DNA from: Spirochaetaceae bacterium
GTDB lineage: Bacteria > Spirochaetota > Leptospiria > Leptospirales > Leptonemataceae
Direction of reading: 5' to 3'
Length of the DNA stretch: 64,000 bases
Assembly (NCBI GenBank): GCA_002730875.1
Contig: PCBI01000005.1
Location: 806,001 to 870,000, forward strand
Made by a program: the position numbers and the translations under genes. Below are positions 1-7,996 of the stretch, in pieces; position 1 is the first letter of the stretch, and each line of letters begins with the position of its first letter. Below the pieces are notes generated by a model, which was not told the DNA's origin, made no database searches, and worked only from the letters and a program-made list of their open reading frames with translations.

Positions 1-681
1 CACCGTTTTCGCGGCCAGTGTCAGGGGCCTGGCCGATCCTCCGGAGAACCCCAGAGCAGGCATGAGCGGCATTGTGAAGCTCTCGAAAGGAATGGTTTCC
101 ACGCGAAAGCCGCGACGTGTTTCATTATTATGGTCTTTGAGTTCGGAGCTGGGCGAATCGATGATGTTTACCAGTCCCCGTCCTCCGTCGCCAAAGTCCG
201 TCTGAAACAACTGCTTCATTTTTAGCGACAGGTTATCGCCCCACATTATGGAATCCCCGAAATGAAGGATCCGGACAACGTTGGGCTCCGCGGACTGCAG
301 GGACTGCCGATCGCCGTTGTTCGCCTGCCGGATTCTTTCCGCGTTTTGCAGTCGCTCAAAGAACGGCTTCAGGTATGCGAAGTCCTTACCGGAATCCAGA
401 ATGACCGCTCCTTTTTCGGATTCTTCGGTCGGCGCATCAGGCCCCGGTTTGTTTTTCTCGGAGGAGCGCTGGCGGTCGGGTTCCTCGCCCCTGTGTGATC
501 CTTCCATTTCCGTGTCCCGGCTTGTCCCTTCCGGCCGAAAAGAGCGCAGCGGATCCGAAGGAAGCAATTGGGCAAAGGTAGGAAAGATTCGGTAAGGCTC
601 AGGCAGCCGATCCTGGGTCAGGGCTGCCAGGGAAAACAGTGCCAGCAGGCTCAGAGTGAAAACCAGGAAGCGCCGTAGCAT
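1..681 (-). CDS. SGNH/GDSL-like exported protein, C-terminus outside window
   Basis: An open minus-strand frame runs from an ATG at 681 to the window edge (227 codons visible, no stop). An AGGAAG ribosome site lies just upstream. The N-terminus (residues 1-22) is a signal peptide or membrane anchor. It is followed by a charged, low-complexity linker to about residue 95 and then a segment with HFGDSIMWGD at 140-149, which resembles block I of SGNH/GDSL esterases; Ser144 would be the nucleophile. Related spirochaetal proteins are envelope-anchored and thought to act on acylated glycans, but the remaining SGNH blocks are off the edge, so the activity is inference. It starts 37 bases after the methyltransferase gene on the same strand and is probably co-transcribed with it. 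Confidence 0.6.
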   Translation of the reverse strand, partial: MLRRFLVFTLSLLALFSLAALTQDRLPEPYRIFPTFAQLLPSDPLRSFRPEGTSRDTEMEGSHRGEEPDRQRSSEKNKPGPDAPTEESEKGAVILDSGKDFAYLKPFFERLQNAERIRQANNGDRQSLQSAEPNVVRILHFGDSIMWGDNLSLKMKQLFQTDFGDGGRGLVNIIDSPSSELKDHNNETRRGFRVETIPFESFTMPLMPALGFSGGSARPLTLAAKTV

Positions 682-718
682 GGAGCTTCCTGGTTCTCAT
701 GCGGGCCCTCAGGGGCTA

Positions 719-1771
719 TCAAATTTTGCGAAAGCGGTAGTGACTCACGAACCATTCATTGCCATTGTTGGTTCCAAACAGCTCCTCGCAGGCCATGAAA
801 AAGATGCGCCAGTATTCCACCCATTTGGCGGCCTGGTCCGACCCGTACACTCCATTGAATAGATCCAGGACTTCCGCTTTGTGTTTGTCCATGTTATCCA
901 GCCAGGCTCGGGCGGTTTTTTCGTAGTTGGTGCCGTTTACTACCTGGTGATCTTCCAGTTGGAAGCCATCCGCGAAATACAGATATAGATGATTGGAAGG
1001 CATAATGCCGCCGCTAAAGAAATAGCGGCCCATCCAGTTCGATTCCCCTTCTTCTTCGAAGAAATAGCTGAATTCCTTATGCGCAAAGACATGAATGAAA
1101 AGCTTACCGTCCTTCTTTAGCCATCCGTGCACCCTGGAAAAGAGTTCCCGGTAGTTTCGCATATGCTCGAACATCTCAATCGAGATGACCCGGTCAAAGG
1201 TGGAGCGAATCTTAAAATCATTCATGTCGGCGGTGATGATCTTGATATTTTTCAGTCCTTTCTGTTTGGCCTGATTTTCTATGTACTGCTTCTGGCTGGC
1301 CGAGTTGGATACAGCCGTAATCTTCGATTTTGGCAGTTTCTCGGCCATATAAAGAGTTAAGCTGCCCCAGCCACAGCCCAGTTCCAGAATGGACTGGCCA
1401 TTCTTCAATTCGGCGCTGCGCAAATAGCGAGCCAACATGGCCTCTTCAGCGCCATCCAGGTCCCGGATGCCGCCTTCCCAGAGACAGGAGCTGTATTTTT
1501 TTCGCGCTCCCAGTACGTAGTCGTAGAACTTTGCAGGCACCTCATAGTGCTGCTCGTTGGCCGCCTCCGTTTTCACCGCAACCGGCGAGCGCTCCAGCTC
1601 TTCGCGAAAAGCCTGGAAGTGGGCCTGTTGCGCATCGGCGCTGCCTTTCCATTCCTCTCGTAGCCTGGCCCGGTTCAGGCTACGGATTCCCATACGGATC
1701 AAAAAGTCCGGGACTACGCCCCGGGCCAGCATACGATCCATGATTCCGGGGGAGTGTTGTTCAGAACTCAT
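719..1771 (-). CDS. SAM-dependent methyltransferase of the cyclopropane-fatty-acid synthase family
   Basis: A 350-residue protein. The SAM-binding motif I, LELGCGWGSL, is at about 129-138, and the family's substrate-side block (EQHYEVPAKFYDYVLG) is at 73-88. The rest matches the CFA/coclaurine-N-methyltransferase-like fold through to the C-terminus. The start at 1771 has an AGGAG site six bases upstream. Members modify unsaturated acyl chains of phospholipids or small amines, and the substrate cannot be read from sequence. It is transcribed divergently from the light/lipid gene train at 2197 onward and shares its 425-base control region, which suggests a role in the same lipid response. It is a second CFA-family enzyme, distinct from the one at 8937. 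Confidence 0.8.
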   Translation of the reverse strand: MSSEQHSPGIMDRMLARGVVPDFLIRMGIRSLNRARLREEWKGSADAQQAHFQAFREELERSPVAVKTEAANEQHYEVPAKFYDYVLGARKKYSSCLWEGGIRDLDGAEEAMLARYLRSAELKNGQSILELGCGWGSLTLYMAEKLPKSKITAVSNSASQKQYIENQAKQKGLKNIKIITADMNDFKIRSTFDRVISIEMFEHMRNYRELFSRVHGWLKKDGKLFIHVFAHKEFSYFFEEEGESNWMGRYFFSGGIMPSNHLYLYFADGFQLEDHQVVNGTNYEKTARAWLDNMDKHKAEVLDLFNGVYGSDQAAKWVEYWRIFFMACEELFGTNNGNEWFVSHYRFRKI

Positions 1772-1891
1772 TCTATTCTCCTGTTTGCTCGCTTATAGAT
1801 TCTCTTTGATTACGCCCTGGTTTTGAACGTCTGGAGCCTCCGGGGAGCCGAGAGAGCAGCATTTGCCGTCCTGCATCATCTCCTCGTGCTA

Positions 1892-2013
1892 TATGCCGCA
1901 ACTCCGAATCCCGGGAAATGATCCGCCCGCCGGGTACACGTCGGATTTTCGAAACTCGGGAGATGGTGCGGGCCCCCGGGCAACACCCGCAGTTCCGATT
2001 CTCGGGGAAACGG
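1892..2013. repeat. Three imperfect direct repeats, spacing about 44-46 bp
   Basis: The shared core can be followed in three places: CCGAATCCCGGGAAA (1904-1918), TTTCGAAACTCGGGAGA (1947-1963) and CCGATTCTCGGGGAAA (1995-2010). Each is preceded at a similar distance by a CCGCA- or CACGTCG-like block. Identity between copies is roughly two-thirds by eye. They lie in a promoter-bearing gap and could be protein sites or decayed repeat sequence. Confidence 0.45.
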
Positions 2014-2090
2014 ACAGGGGTCATGCCCTTGCTCGAATCGGCATCCATGGCTCGGTTTTGTTCCTCAAAACCTTCCCAAAAATAGCCAGT

Positions 2091-2141
2091 TTGTCCCGGG
2101 TTGTCAAAAGAAAAGTCAAAGGTTTGGCAAAAAGATTTGAC
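2091..2141 (+). promoter_or_regulatory. Candidate operator: head-to-tail GTC repeats upstream of the light/lipid gene train
   Basis: The motif TTGTC occurs at 2091 and 2101, followed by AAGTC at 2113 and TTGGC at 2124, so the spacings are 10, 12 and 11 bases. The last three copies are followed by an A-run. An inverted copy, TTTGAC, sits at 2136-2141. CarH-type B12 photoreceptor regulators are known to bind head-to-tail repeats of about 11 bp as tetramers, and a CarH-like gene lies downstream in this train. The match in spacing is seen directly; that this is its operator is inference. Confidence 0.35.
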
Positions 2142-2196
2142 GCTGGCCGGAAAAACCCTTTGCTTCGTCTCAGGTTTTCGTAAACTGTAGCAGGTT

Positions 2197-3678
2197 ATGA
2201 GTAGTAGCAGTCCAAGCTTTTTGCCGTTCAGGACCCGTATTGGATACGGGGCAGCGGAGATGGGAATCTTCGCTGTGGAAATGATGGTACGACTTCATCT
2301 GATGAAATTCTACACAGATGTGGCCGGCCTGAGCGCGCAGCTGGCAGGATTGGCCATTGCCGTAGCTATGTTCTGGGATGCATTTACCGATCCGGTGATG
2401 GGCATCCTGTCGGATCGAACCACTCGACCCTCCGGAAAGCGGAGGCCCTACCTGCTGCTGGGTAGTTTTGTGATGGCTCTGGCTTTCCTGGCCACGTTCA
2501 GGCCGCCCGTGCTGGAGGCCGAGAGTGGACGATTCGTTTTTCTACTTCTTAGCTACATCGTCCTGAACACATCCATGACGGTGCTGGCCGTGCCCCATTC
2601 AGCGCTGGGTGGCGAGCTTTCCTTTGATTCGAATGTGCGGACCTCGGTGTTTGCGTTCCGCCTCTTTTTCGGAAACATGGGCCTTCTGGCCGGTACCATT
2701 CTACCTATTGTATTTCTGGATACCATAGCCCCGGTGGGGGCCAGTGGAGAAAACCCGGGAATCAGAGACCCGGAAGCAGCCACAACGGCCTACTTTTATG
2801 CCGCCGCGGTCATTGCAGGGATCATCTTACTCACCGGATGGATTAGTTACCTGTCCACAGCCGGTCGGGACAAACCCGCCGAACCCCGACCTCCGCTTAA
2901 GGGCAAAGCCATCGCTCATGAAGTAGGTCGATTATTTCAGGTACTTCGTAACAAGGTATTCGTTGTCCTGCTGGCCTCCTACTTCATCGCCTACGTCGGG
3001 GTTTCCATCAATTCCACTCTGGCTCTCTACTATTACGAATACAGACTCCGGTTGGATAGTAACGCTGTAGGTTTGATTCTCGTCGTCTTTATCATCGTAT
3101 GGTCCGCTTCCCTGGCGTTCTGGACTTATCTTTCCAGGAAGGCGGGCAAGAAGTACCCAGGCTTTGCCGGCGTCTTTCTTCTGGGCGTGGCCACCTGCAT
3201 CACGTATCCATTCTTTCCTCCGGAAGAAGTAAAGTACCCTCTGATCATGTCCGTGCTCGGCGGCTTTCTTGTAGGAGCGATCGTCCTGCTGGACAGCCTG
3301 GTGGCGGACATCGTAGATTACGATGAGCTAAAGACCGGCGAACACCGGGAAGGCCTGTATTTTGGCTTCTGGAAAATGGCCATCAAAGCTTCCCGCGGCG
3401 TTTCCATGGCCTTTACCGGTACCTTGCTGGCGGCCATTGGTTTCAAGGCCAACCAGGTTCAGAGTCCAGAAGTTAGCGATCGAATTGCCTTTCTTTTTGG
3501 TCCGGGCGTAGGCGCATTCTTCCTCCTGGGCGCTCTGGTATTTCTGTTTCTGCCCTACAGCCGGGCCATCCATCATCGGGTGCAGGATCTTCTTGTGCGA
3601 AAACGCAGGATCCGAAACCGCTTGCATTCGAAATCCGGCCAGGTTCCCTCCACTGTGCAGACAGGAGGAAGGACATGA
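2197..3678 (+). CDS. MFS transporter, GPH (melibiose-carrier-like) family
   Basis: A 493-residue protein with about twelve hydrophobic segments. It carries the GPH/MFS_2 signature early in the chain: RIGYGAAEMG near residue 12, a FWDAFTDPVMGILSDRT loop near 65-82 and SGKRRPY at 86-92. The second half repeats the pattern with DSLVADIVDYDELKTGEHREG. Members are cation symporters for sugars or other small solutes; in light-responsive lipid clusters the cargo is unknown. Its stop overlaps the start of the cyclase gene by four bases (ATGA), so the two are translationally coupled. It is the first gene after the divergent control region. Confidence 0.85.
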   Translation: MSSSSPSFLPFRTRIGYGAAEMGIFAVEMMVRLHLMKFYTDVAGLSAQLAGLAIAVAMFWDAFTDPVMGILSDRTTRPSGKRRPYLLLGSFVMALAFLATFRPPVLEAESGRFVFLLLSYIVLNTSMTVLAVPHSALGGELSFDSNVRTSVFAFRLFFGNMGLLAGTILPIVFLDTIAPVGASGENPGIRDPEAATTAYFYAAAVIAGIILLTGWISYLSTAGRDKPAEPRPPLKGKAIAHEVGRLFQVLRNKVFVVLLASYFIAYVGVSINSTLALYYYEYRLRLDSNAVGLILVVFIIVWSASLAFWTYLSRKAGKKYPGFAGVFLLGVATCITYPFFPPEEVKYPLIMSVLGGFLVGAIVLLDSLVADIVDYDELKTGEHREGLYFGFWKMAIKASRGVSMAFTGTLLAAIGFKANQVQSPEVSDRIAFLFGPGVGAFFLLGALVFLFLPYSRAIHHRVQDLLVRKRRIRNRLHSKSGQVPSTVQTGGRT

Positions 3679-5411
3679 AGCTAAAGGAATTTCTGGAAAA
3701 GTATCCCTGGTCAAACTGGGGAATCAACCCGGCAAAGGAGCGAATCGTCGAGAACCTGTGGGTGTTTCCGGTGGACGTGAGCCGGGAAGAAATGTGGCCC
3801 TACATCGCCGATACATCGCGAACGAACAGCCTGTTGGGTCTGCCCGAAATGGAATTTCAGGAGCAAGAAGGAAAGTTGCTCGGGCGCACAAAATATGCCG
3901 GCATCCTACACGTCTGGGAAGAAGTGCCCTGGCAGTGGCGAAAACCGGAGGAGCTGATCTCCGTACGTCTCTATTCGAAGGGTCTGGGAAAAATGGTGCG
4001 CGGCATATTCTACCTTGAAGAGGCCGGAGAAAAGAAGACGAACATCCACATCTACTTTGGCTGGGTTACAGCTGGATTGTTCGGATCCCTGTTCTTGAAG
4101 ATCGGAACCGGAAGGATGCGATCCGGTTTTGAAAAGGTAATCAGACAGTACGAATCGGAAATAAAGCAAAAGGCCTCCGCCACACAATTCCAGGAAACCC
4201 GAATCGAAAAGCCTGTTATTGAGTTGGAAGACAAAGCCCGAACCATCGTGGACGCCACGCGTAAGCTCTGGGATAAGCAAGGCATTTCCTCTGAAATCTC
4301 AGAAAGCCTGGTGCGAATTGTTACTCGCTGGGATGACACTGATCTCTACAGGCTGCGGCCCATTGCCCTGTCCAAATTGCTGGGTGTGGATTCAAAACAG
4401 TTACTCCGCGCCCTTCTGTATGGATGCCAGTCAGGACTCTTCAACCTCACCTGGGATGTTATCTGTCCCCATTGCCGAGGCGTACGCGAAGAAAAAGGCA
4501 GCTTGATGAAGCTGGATGCTCGGGGTAGCTGCGATGTTTGCCAGATTGACTTCGATGCTACCGGCGAAGATAGCCTGGAAATCACATTCCATGTAAATCC
4601 TTCGGTGCGAAACGTCAAAAAGCAGTTCTTCTGTAGCGCCGAGCCCGCGCGAAAGCCCCACATAATTCTCCAGGATCGCCTGAACCCCGGCGAAGAAAAA
4701 GCGCTAAATCTTCCGCTGTCCGAAGGAAGGTACCGGGCTCGATTGCAGGGAAGTCAATCTTTCTTTTGGATGGAAACCGCTCAGTCAGAGACAAACTCCC
4801 GGTTTCGCTGGGAGGTGGGCGATACGCCGGCGCAATCCGTACGGCTGGCCTGCGAACCGGTTGTGGAGCTCAAGAATTCGGATCAGAAGCCCCATACCTT
4901 TGTAGTGGACATGACAGAACGCGATAACGAGGTACTGCGGCCCGGGGATCTGTTTCAGTTGCCCGAATACCGACACATGTTCCCGGATGAAAAGCTGCCG
5001 GACGATCTGAAGATCGACGTTGGAGTGCAAACCATTCTATTCACAGATATCGTGGGTTCTTCGCGGCTTTATAAGGAATTAGGCGATACCGGGGCCTTTC
5101 GCCGAGTTCGGGACCACTTTGCTGCCATCGGACAACTCATAGAAGACAGCAACGGGGCAGTCATCAAGACAGTGGGGGATGCGGTATTCGCGGTGTTTGG
5201 CAACCAGGTGGATGCCTTTGAAGCGGCCCTGGCGCTTCGCGCCGAGTTCGCCAAAAGCACTGCGCCTGTTGCCATCCGCATTTCTCTTCATACCGGCCCA
5301 TGTCTGGCGGTAAACCTGGACACAGGAATCGACTATTTTGGGAATACAGTGAATTTGAGCGCCAAACTACAGGCGCTGGCAGGCGCAGGGCAGATCGCAT
5401 TTACTGGATAG
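3675..5411 (+). CDS. DUF5939-like protein with C-terminal adenylate/guanylate cyclase domain; frame continues past a TAG
   Basis: 578 residues to the first stop. The N-terminal 150 residues look SRPBCC-like. The middle has two CxxC pairs (CPHC, CDVC, about 262-300) and resembles the DUF5939 region of Leptospira cyclases. The C-terminal class III cyclase domain begins at TILFTDIVGSSRLYKE (about 454-469), with the two metal-binding aspartates in FTDIVGS and VGDAVFAVF. It probably makes cAMP from ATP in the cytoplasm. The TAG at 5409-5411 interrupts the last strands of the domain: the same frame stays open for 37 more codons with family-like sequence. This is either a nonsense mutation, a read-through stop or a base error. 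Confidence 0.8.
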   Translation: MKLKEFLEKYPWSNWGINPAKERIVENLWVFPVDVSREEMWPYIADTSRTNSLLGLPEMEFQEQEGKLLGRTKYAGILHVWEEVPWQWRKPEELISVRLYSKGLGKMVRGIFYLEEAGEKKTNIHIYFGWVTAGLFGSLFLKIGTGRMRSGFEKVIRQYESEIKQKASATQFQETRIEKPVIELEDKARTIVDATRKLWDKQGISSEISESLVRIVTRWDDTDLYRLRPIALSKLLGVDSKQLLRALLYGCQSGLFNLTWDVICPHCRGVREEKGSLMKLDARGSCDVCQIDFDATGEDSLEITFHVNPSVRNVKKQFFCSAEPARKPHIILQDRLNPGEEKALNLPLSEGRYRARLQGSQSFFWMETAQSETNSRFRWEVGDTPAQSVRLACEPVVELKNSDQKPHTFVVDMTERDNEVLRPGDLFQLPEYRHMFPDEKLPDDLKIDVGVQTILFTDIVGSSRLYKELGDTGAFRRVRDHFAAIGQLIEDSNGAVIKTVGDAVFAVFGNQVDAFEAALALRAEFAKSTAPVAIRISLHTGPCLAVNLDTGIDYFGNTVNLSAKLQALAGAGQIAFTG

Positions 5412-5525
5412 GCATTGGATAACTCGCTGGTGCGCGAGGAGTTTCGCAGGGCCGGTCTAAAACCACAAGAAGTAACGCTTCCGGTTACCATGAACTGGAT
5501 ACCGGACAAGGTTTACCGAGTATGA
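5412..5525 (+). other. In-frame continuation of the cyclase gene after the TAG
   Basis: Reading on from 5412 in the cyclase frame gives 37 sense codons and then TGA at 5523-5525. The translation includes EEFRRAGLKPQEVTLPV and ends in KVYRV, which matches how class III cyclase domains of this type usually end. The full frame would be 617 codons (3675-5525), leaving a 10-base gap with a GGAAGG-type site before the next gene. This fits operon spacing much better than a gene ending at 5411. Confidence 0.65.
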
Positions 5526-5535
5526 GGGAAGGAAA

Positions 5536-6414
5536 ATGAAATATCTGATCAAGGATCTAAGCAAGCTAACCGGCTTTGACGGCGCAAGAATACGCAAATG
5601 GCAGGAGCGATATCGTATCCTGCGACCGGAGCGAGGCGCGAACGGCTATTGGTACTATGGGAATGAAGATTATATAGTGCTCACCAACATGAAGCGCCTT
5701 CTGGACAAAGGGGAAAAGCTTCAGTCCGTGGTCTCTCTGGGAAGGGAATACTTACTGGGCATGATGGGAGCCGATGACTTTTCGGAATCCGAAATGTCGC
5801 TAATTAAGCGAATCTCGAACAACGATTTCGCAAGCATTGAAAAGGACTTCGATGAAGAATATCAGCGAATGAACTTTGGTAGCTTTGTTCGGGGGCCCAT
5901 ACGTCAGGCTGTAGTCCTCACGGGAAGCGCCTGGGAAGCCGGCCTGCTTTCTGTGGCCGAAGAACATGCCTTTTCGCGGTGGCTGTTCACTTACATCTAC
6001 GGCAAGACCCGGGAACTGGGCATTCCCAGGGATCCAGTGTGGCTGGTTTGTGTCTTTCCGGGCGATCCCCATGAATTGGGAGCGCTTATGCATTATGCCC
6101 TGTTGATCTCCAAAAAAATCCCGGCGAAGTACGCCGGAACTCTGTCCATGGATCACATTGTAGATGAGTTAAAGCGAAACGGCTACCGAAACCTGAGTCT
6201 GTCCATGGTGATGCCTCAGTCCCTGGAAAAGATTGAAACCGTGCGAAAGAGGATCCTGGAGAAAAGCGGCGTGAATAAGGTCTTGATTGGTGGTCGTGGA
6301 TATCGTGCTGCCCTGGGGCCGGATTCGGACGAAGAAAAGCCTCAGTATTGCGAACCTCCGGTGATGAACAAGCGAAGGAAGAATGCCCTGGAGGAGATCA
6401 AGAAGCAATCATGA
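5536..6414 (+). CDS. MerR-family regulator with B12-binding photoreceptor domain (CarH/LitR-like)
   Basis: 292 residues. An N-terminal MerR winged helix (residues 3-70) is followed by a helical domain containing W133 and E143-H144. This is exactly the W-x9-EH motif that CarH uses to hold the adenosyl group of cobalamin. A Rossmann domain with D177-P-H179-E-L-G182, the DxHxxG cobalamin motif, follows; His179 would be the lower cobalt ligand. CarH/LitR proteins repress in the dark as AdoCbl-bound tetramers and let go when blue-green light breaks the Co-C bond. The residue after W133 is Glu, where Thermus CarH has the His that caps cobalt after photolysis. A GGAAGG site precedes the ATG. It probably controls the surrounding genes. 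Confidence 0.88.
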   Translation: MKYLIKDLSKLTGFDGARIRKWQERYRILRPERGANGYWYYGNEDYIVLTNMKRLLDKGEKLQSVVSLGREYLLGMMGADDFSESEMSLIKRISNNDFASIEKDFDEEYQRMNFGSFVRGPIRQAVVLTGSAWEAGLLSVAEEHAFSRWLFTYIYGKTRELGIPRDPVWLVCVFPGDPHELGALMHYALLISKKIPAKYAGTLSMDHIVDELKRNGYRNLSLSMVMPQSLEKIETVRKRILEKSGVNKVLIGGRGYRAALGPDSDEEKPQYCEPPVMNKRRKNALEEIKKQS

Positions 6415-6496
6415 GAGGGTTAATTGCGAAGAGGATGTGGCAAGAAGAATAGGGTCGCGCAAGAAACCTGTAAAGAACCATAAACAAATGGAAATC

Positions 6497-6511
6497 GCCG
6501 ACGAAGTCGGC
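6497..6511. promoter_or_regulatory. Short inverted repeat in the gap before the FAD gene
   Basis: GCCGAC and GTCGGC are separated by three bases, within the 278-base non-coding gap (6415-6692) between the MerR-like regulator and the FAD oxidoreductase. The gap is the longest inside the gene train and is the obvious place for an internal promoter. Whether this dyad is a protein site or a weak hairpin cannot be told. Confidence 0.25.
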
Positions 6512-6692
6512 ATGCATGCGGAATTTAAGCTGTAGCTCCTTTTGGCTGTGGCGGCTCAAGCAGTCGGCAACAGTGGAGCTCAGAAGAAAACAACATAAAA
6601 AGAATTGGGAAAGTTTGCCCGGCGGGGGAACGAGCGGGCTGCAAAAGAAATATGTGTCCGGAGATTTGCCGGACCTCAAAGGGAAAAGGAAA

Positions 6693-7970
6693 ATGAAAAT
6701 CGGAATTGTTGGAAGTGGAATCTCCGGGCTGGGTGCGGCCTATCATCTGAAAACCAAACTGGGCTACGATGTGGAGATCTTTGAGAAGAACGACTACGTC
6801 GGAGGCCATACCAATACCATTCTCCTGGAGGAAGAAGGTCGTTCGGTGCCCGTGGATACCGGATTCATTGTATTTAACAACAGGACGTATCCAGAGTTGA
6901 TCTCTTTGTTCGATGAGTTGGATGTAGAGTCGCAAGAGAGCGATATGTCTTTTAGCGTCTGGAACCTGAAGTCCGGTCTGGAATGGAGCGGGATCGGTTT
7001 CAAAGGGCTTTTTTCGCAGAAGCGAAACCTGCTGAATCCGGCCTTTGTTTCAATGTTGATGTCGGCGAAACGCTTCTTCAAGGAAGGAGCCCGGGACTTT
7101 GAAGGGCTGGACCCGGATCTCTCCATTGGCGATTATTTGAAGCAACGGGGCTACTCACAATACTTCTGCGATAACTTCGTGGTCCCGATGGCTTCGGCGG
7201 TCTGGTCAACCCCCATGCGCGAGATGCTCGATTTTCCGGCCGGATCCCTGCTTCGCTTCTTCAAGAATCATGGCATGCTGGATATTGAAAAGACAGTGGT
7301 CTGGCGTACGCTCATGGGCGGCTCCTGGAGCTACGTTAAGGCGATTCGCGAGCGAGCAGACCTCAAGATTCATACATCCACGCCTACCAGAGAAGTGCGA
7401 AAGACCGAAAATGGCGCCGCCATTGTTACCGACTCGGGTACGCATGAGTTCGACGCTGTGCTGATGGCCTGCCATTCCGATCAAGCTGTTAGACTCTACT
7501 CGGATATGCCCGAAAGCCACCGACGCATTCTGAGTTTGTTTAAATACCAGAAGAACCAGGCAATCCTGCACAGCGATGAAAAGGCCATGCCCACGCGAAA
7601 AAGCGCCTGGGCCTCCTGGAATTTTAAAGTCACCGATGACGAAAGAACCTGCACCGTATACTGGATGAACAAGCTGCAAAACCTTGAGCAGCAGGGAGCC
7701 CGTAAGAACTACATGGTTTCCATCAACGAATTCCAGGATCTGGACGAAAGCAAGATCCACCGAGTTATCGATTACGAGCATCCGCTATTCGACGTTCAGG
7801 CCGTCACTCATCAGAAGGACCTTTTGAGAATCAACCACGAGGGGCCGGTGCATTACTGCGGCGCTTACTTTCGCTACGGCTTCCATGAAGATGGATTCTG
7901 GTCCGGCTTGCAGGCGGCGAAAGCTCTGGACGAGAGATTGAAGAATCAAAGAACGCTGGCGGAGGCCTGA
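6693..7970 (+). CDS. FAD/NAD(P)-binding amine-oxidase-like oxidoreductase (COG2907 type)
   Basis: A 425-residue enzyme when started at ATG 6693, which follows an AAAGGA site and places the dinucleotide motif GIVGSGISGLGAAYHL at residue 4. An upstream in-frame start at 6516 would add 59 residues with no family character, so I rejected it. After the GxGxxG fold come the FEKNDYVGGHTNT FAD-contact block and a C-terminal segment ending YCGAYFRYGFHEDGFWSG, typical of COG2907. This family regularly sits beside DUF1365 and CFA-synthase genes in light- or singlet-oxygen-induced operons and is thought to dehydrogenate or otherwise oxidise modified acyl chains. The exact reaction here is inference. Confidence 0.85.
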   Translation: MKIGIVGSGISGLGAAYHLKTKLGYDVEIFEKNDYVGGHTNTILLEEEGRSVPVDTGFIVFNNRTYPELISLFDELDVESQESDMSFSVWNLKSGLEWSGIGFKGLFSQKRNLLNPAFVSMLMSAKRFFKEGARDFEGLDPDLSIGDYLKQRGYSQYFCDNFVVPMASAVWSTPMREMLDFPAGSLLRFFKNHGMLDIEKTVVWRTLMGGSWSYVKAIRERADLKIHTSTPTREVRKTENGAAIVTDSGTHEFDAVLMACHSDQAVRLYSDMPESHRRILSLFKYQKNQAILHSDEKAMPTRKSAWASWNFKVTDDERTCTVYWMNKLQNLEQQGARKNYMVSINEFQDLDESKIHRVIDYEHPLFDVQAVTHQKDLLRINHEGPVHYCGAYFRYGFHEDGFWSGLQAAKALDERLKNQRTLAEA

Positions 7971-7996
7971 AAGAGCAGGAACGCTTTCGAACTACG

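Larger units (their letters stand above)
1772..2196. other. Divergent intergenic control region with imperfect repeats
   Basis: This gap separates the minus-strand methyltransferase from the plus-strand MFS gene. It contains three degenerate direct repeats (near 1892-1920, 1935-1965 and 1983-2013) and, closer to the MFS gene, a run of short GTC-type direct repeats (2091-2141). An ORF crosses the first repeats on the minus strand, but its composition (Arg/Gly/Ser repeats) looks like translated repeat DNA. I see no RNA gene. Promoters for both directions must lie here; I cannot place a convincing -35/-10 pair. Confidence 0.55.

Noticed and set aside
1773-2048. Minus-strand 91-codon ORF in the divergent gap
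   Set aside because: It translates the degenerate repeats into Arg/Gly/Ser-rich sequence and has no ribosome site or family character.
6516-6692. 59-codon upstream extension of the FAD oxidoreductase
   Set aside because: The family's dinucleotide motif begins at the ATG at 6693, which has an AAAGGA site; the extension has no family features.
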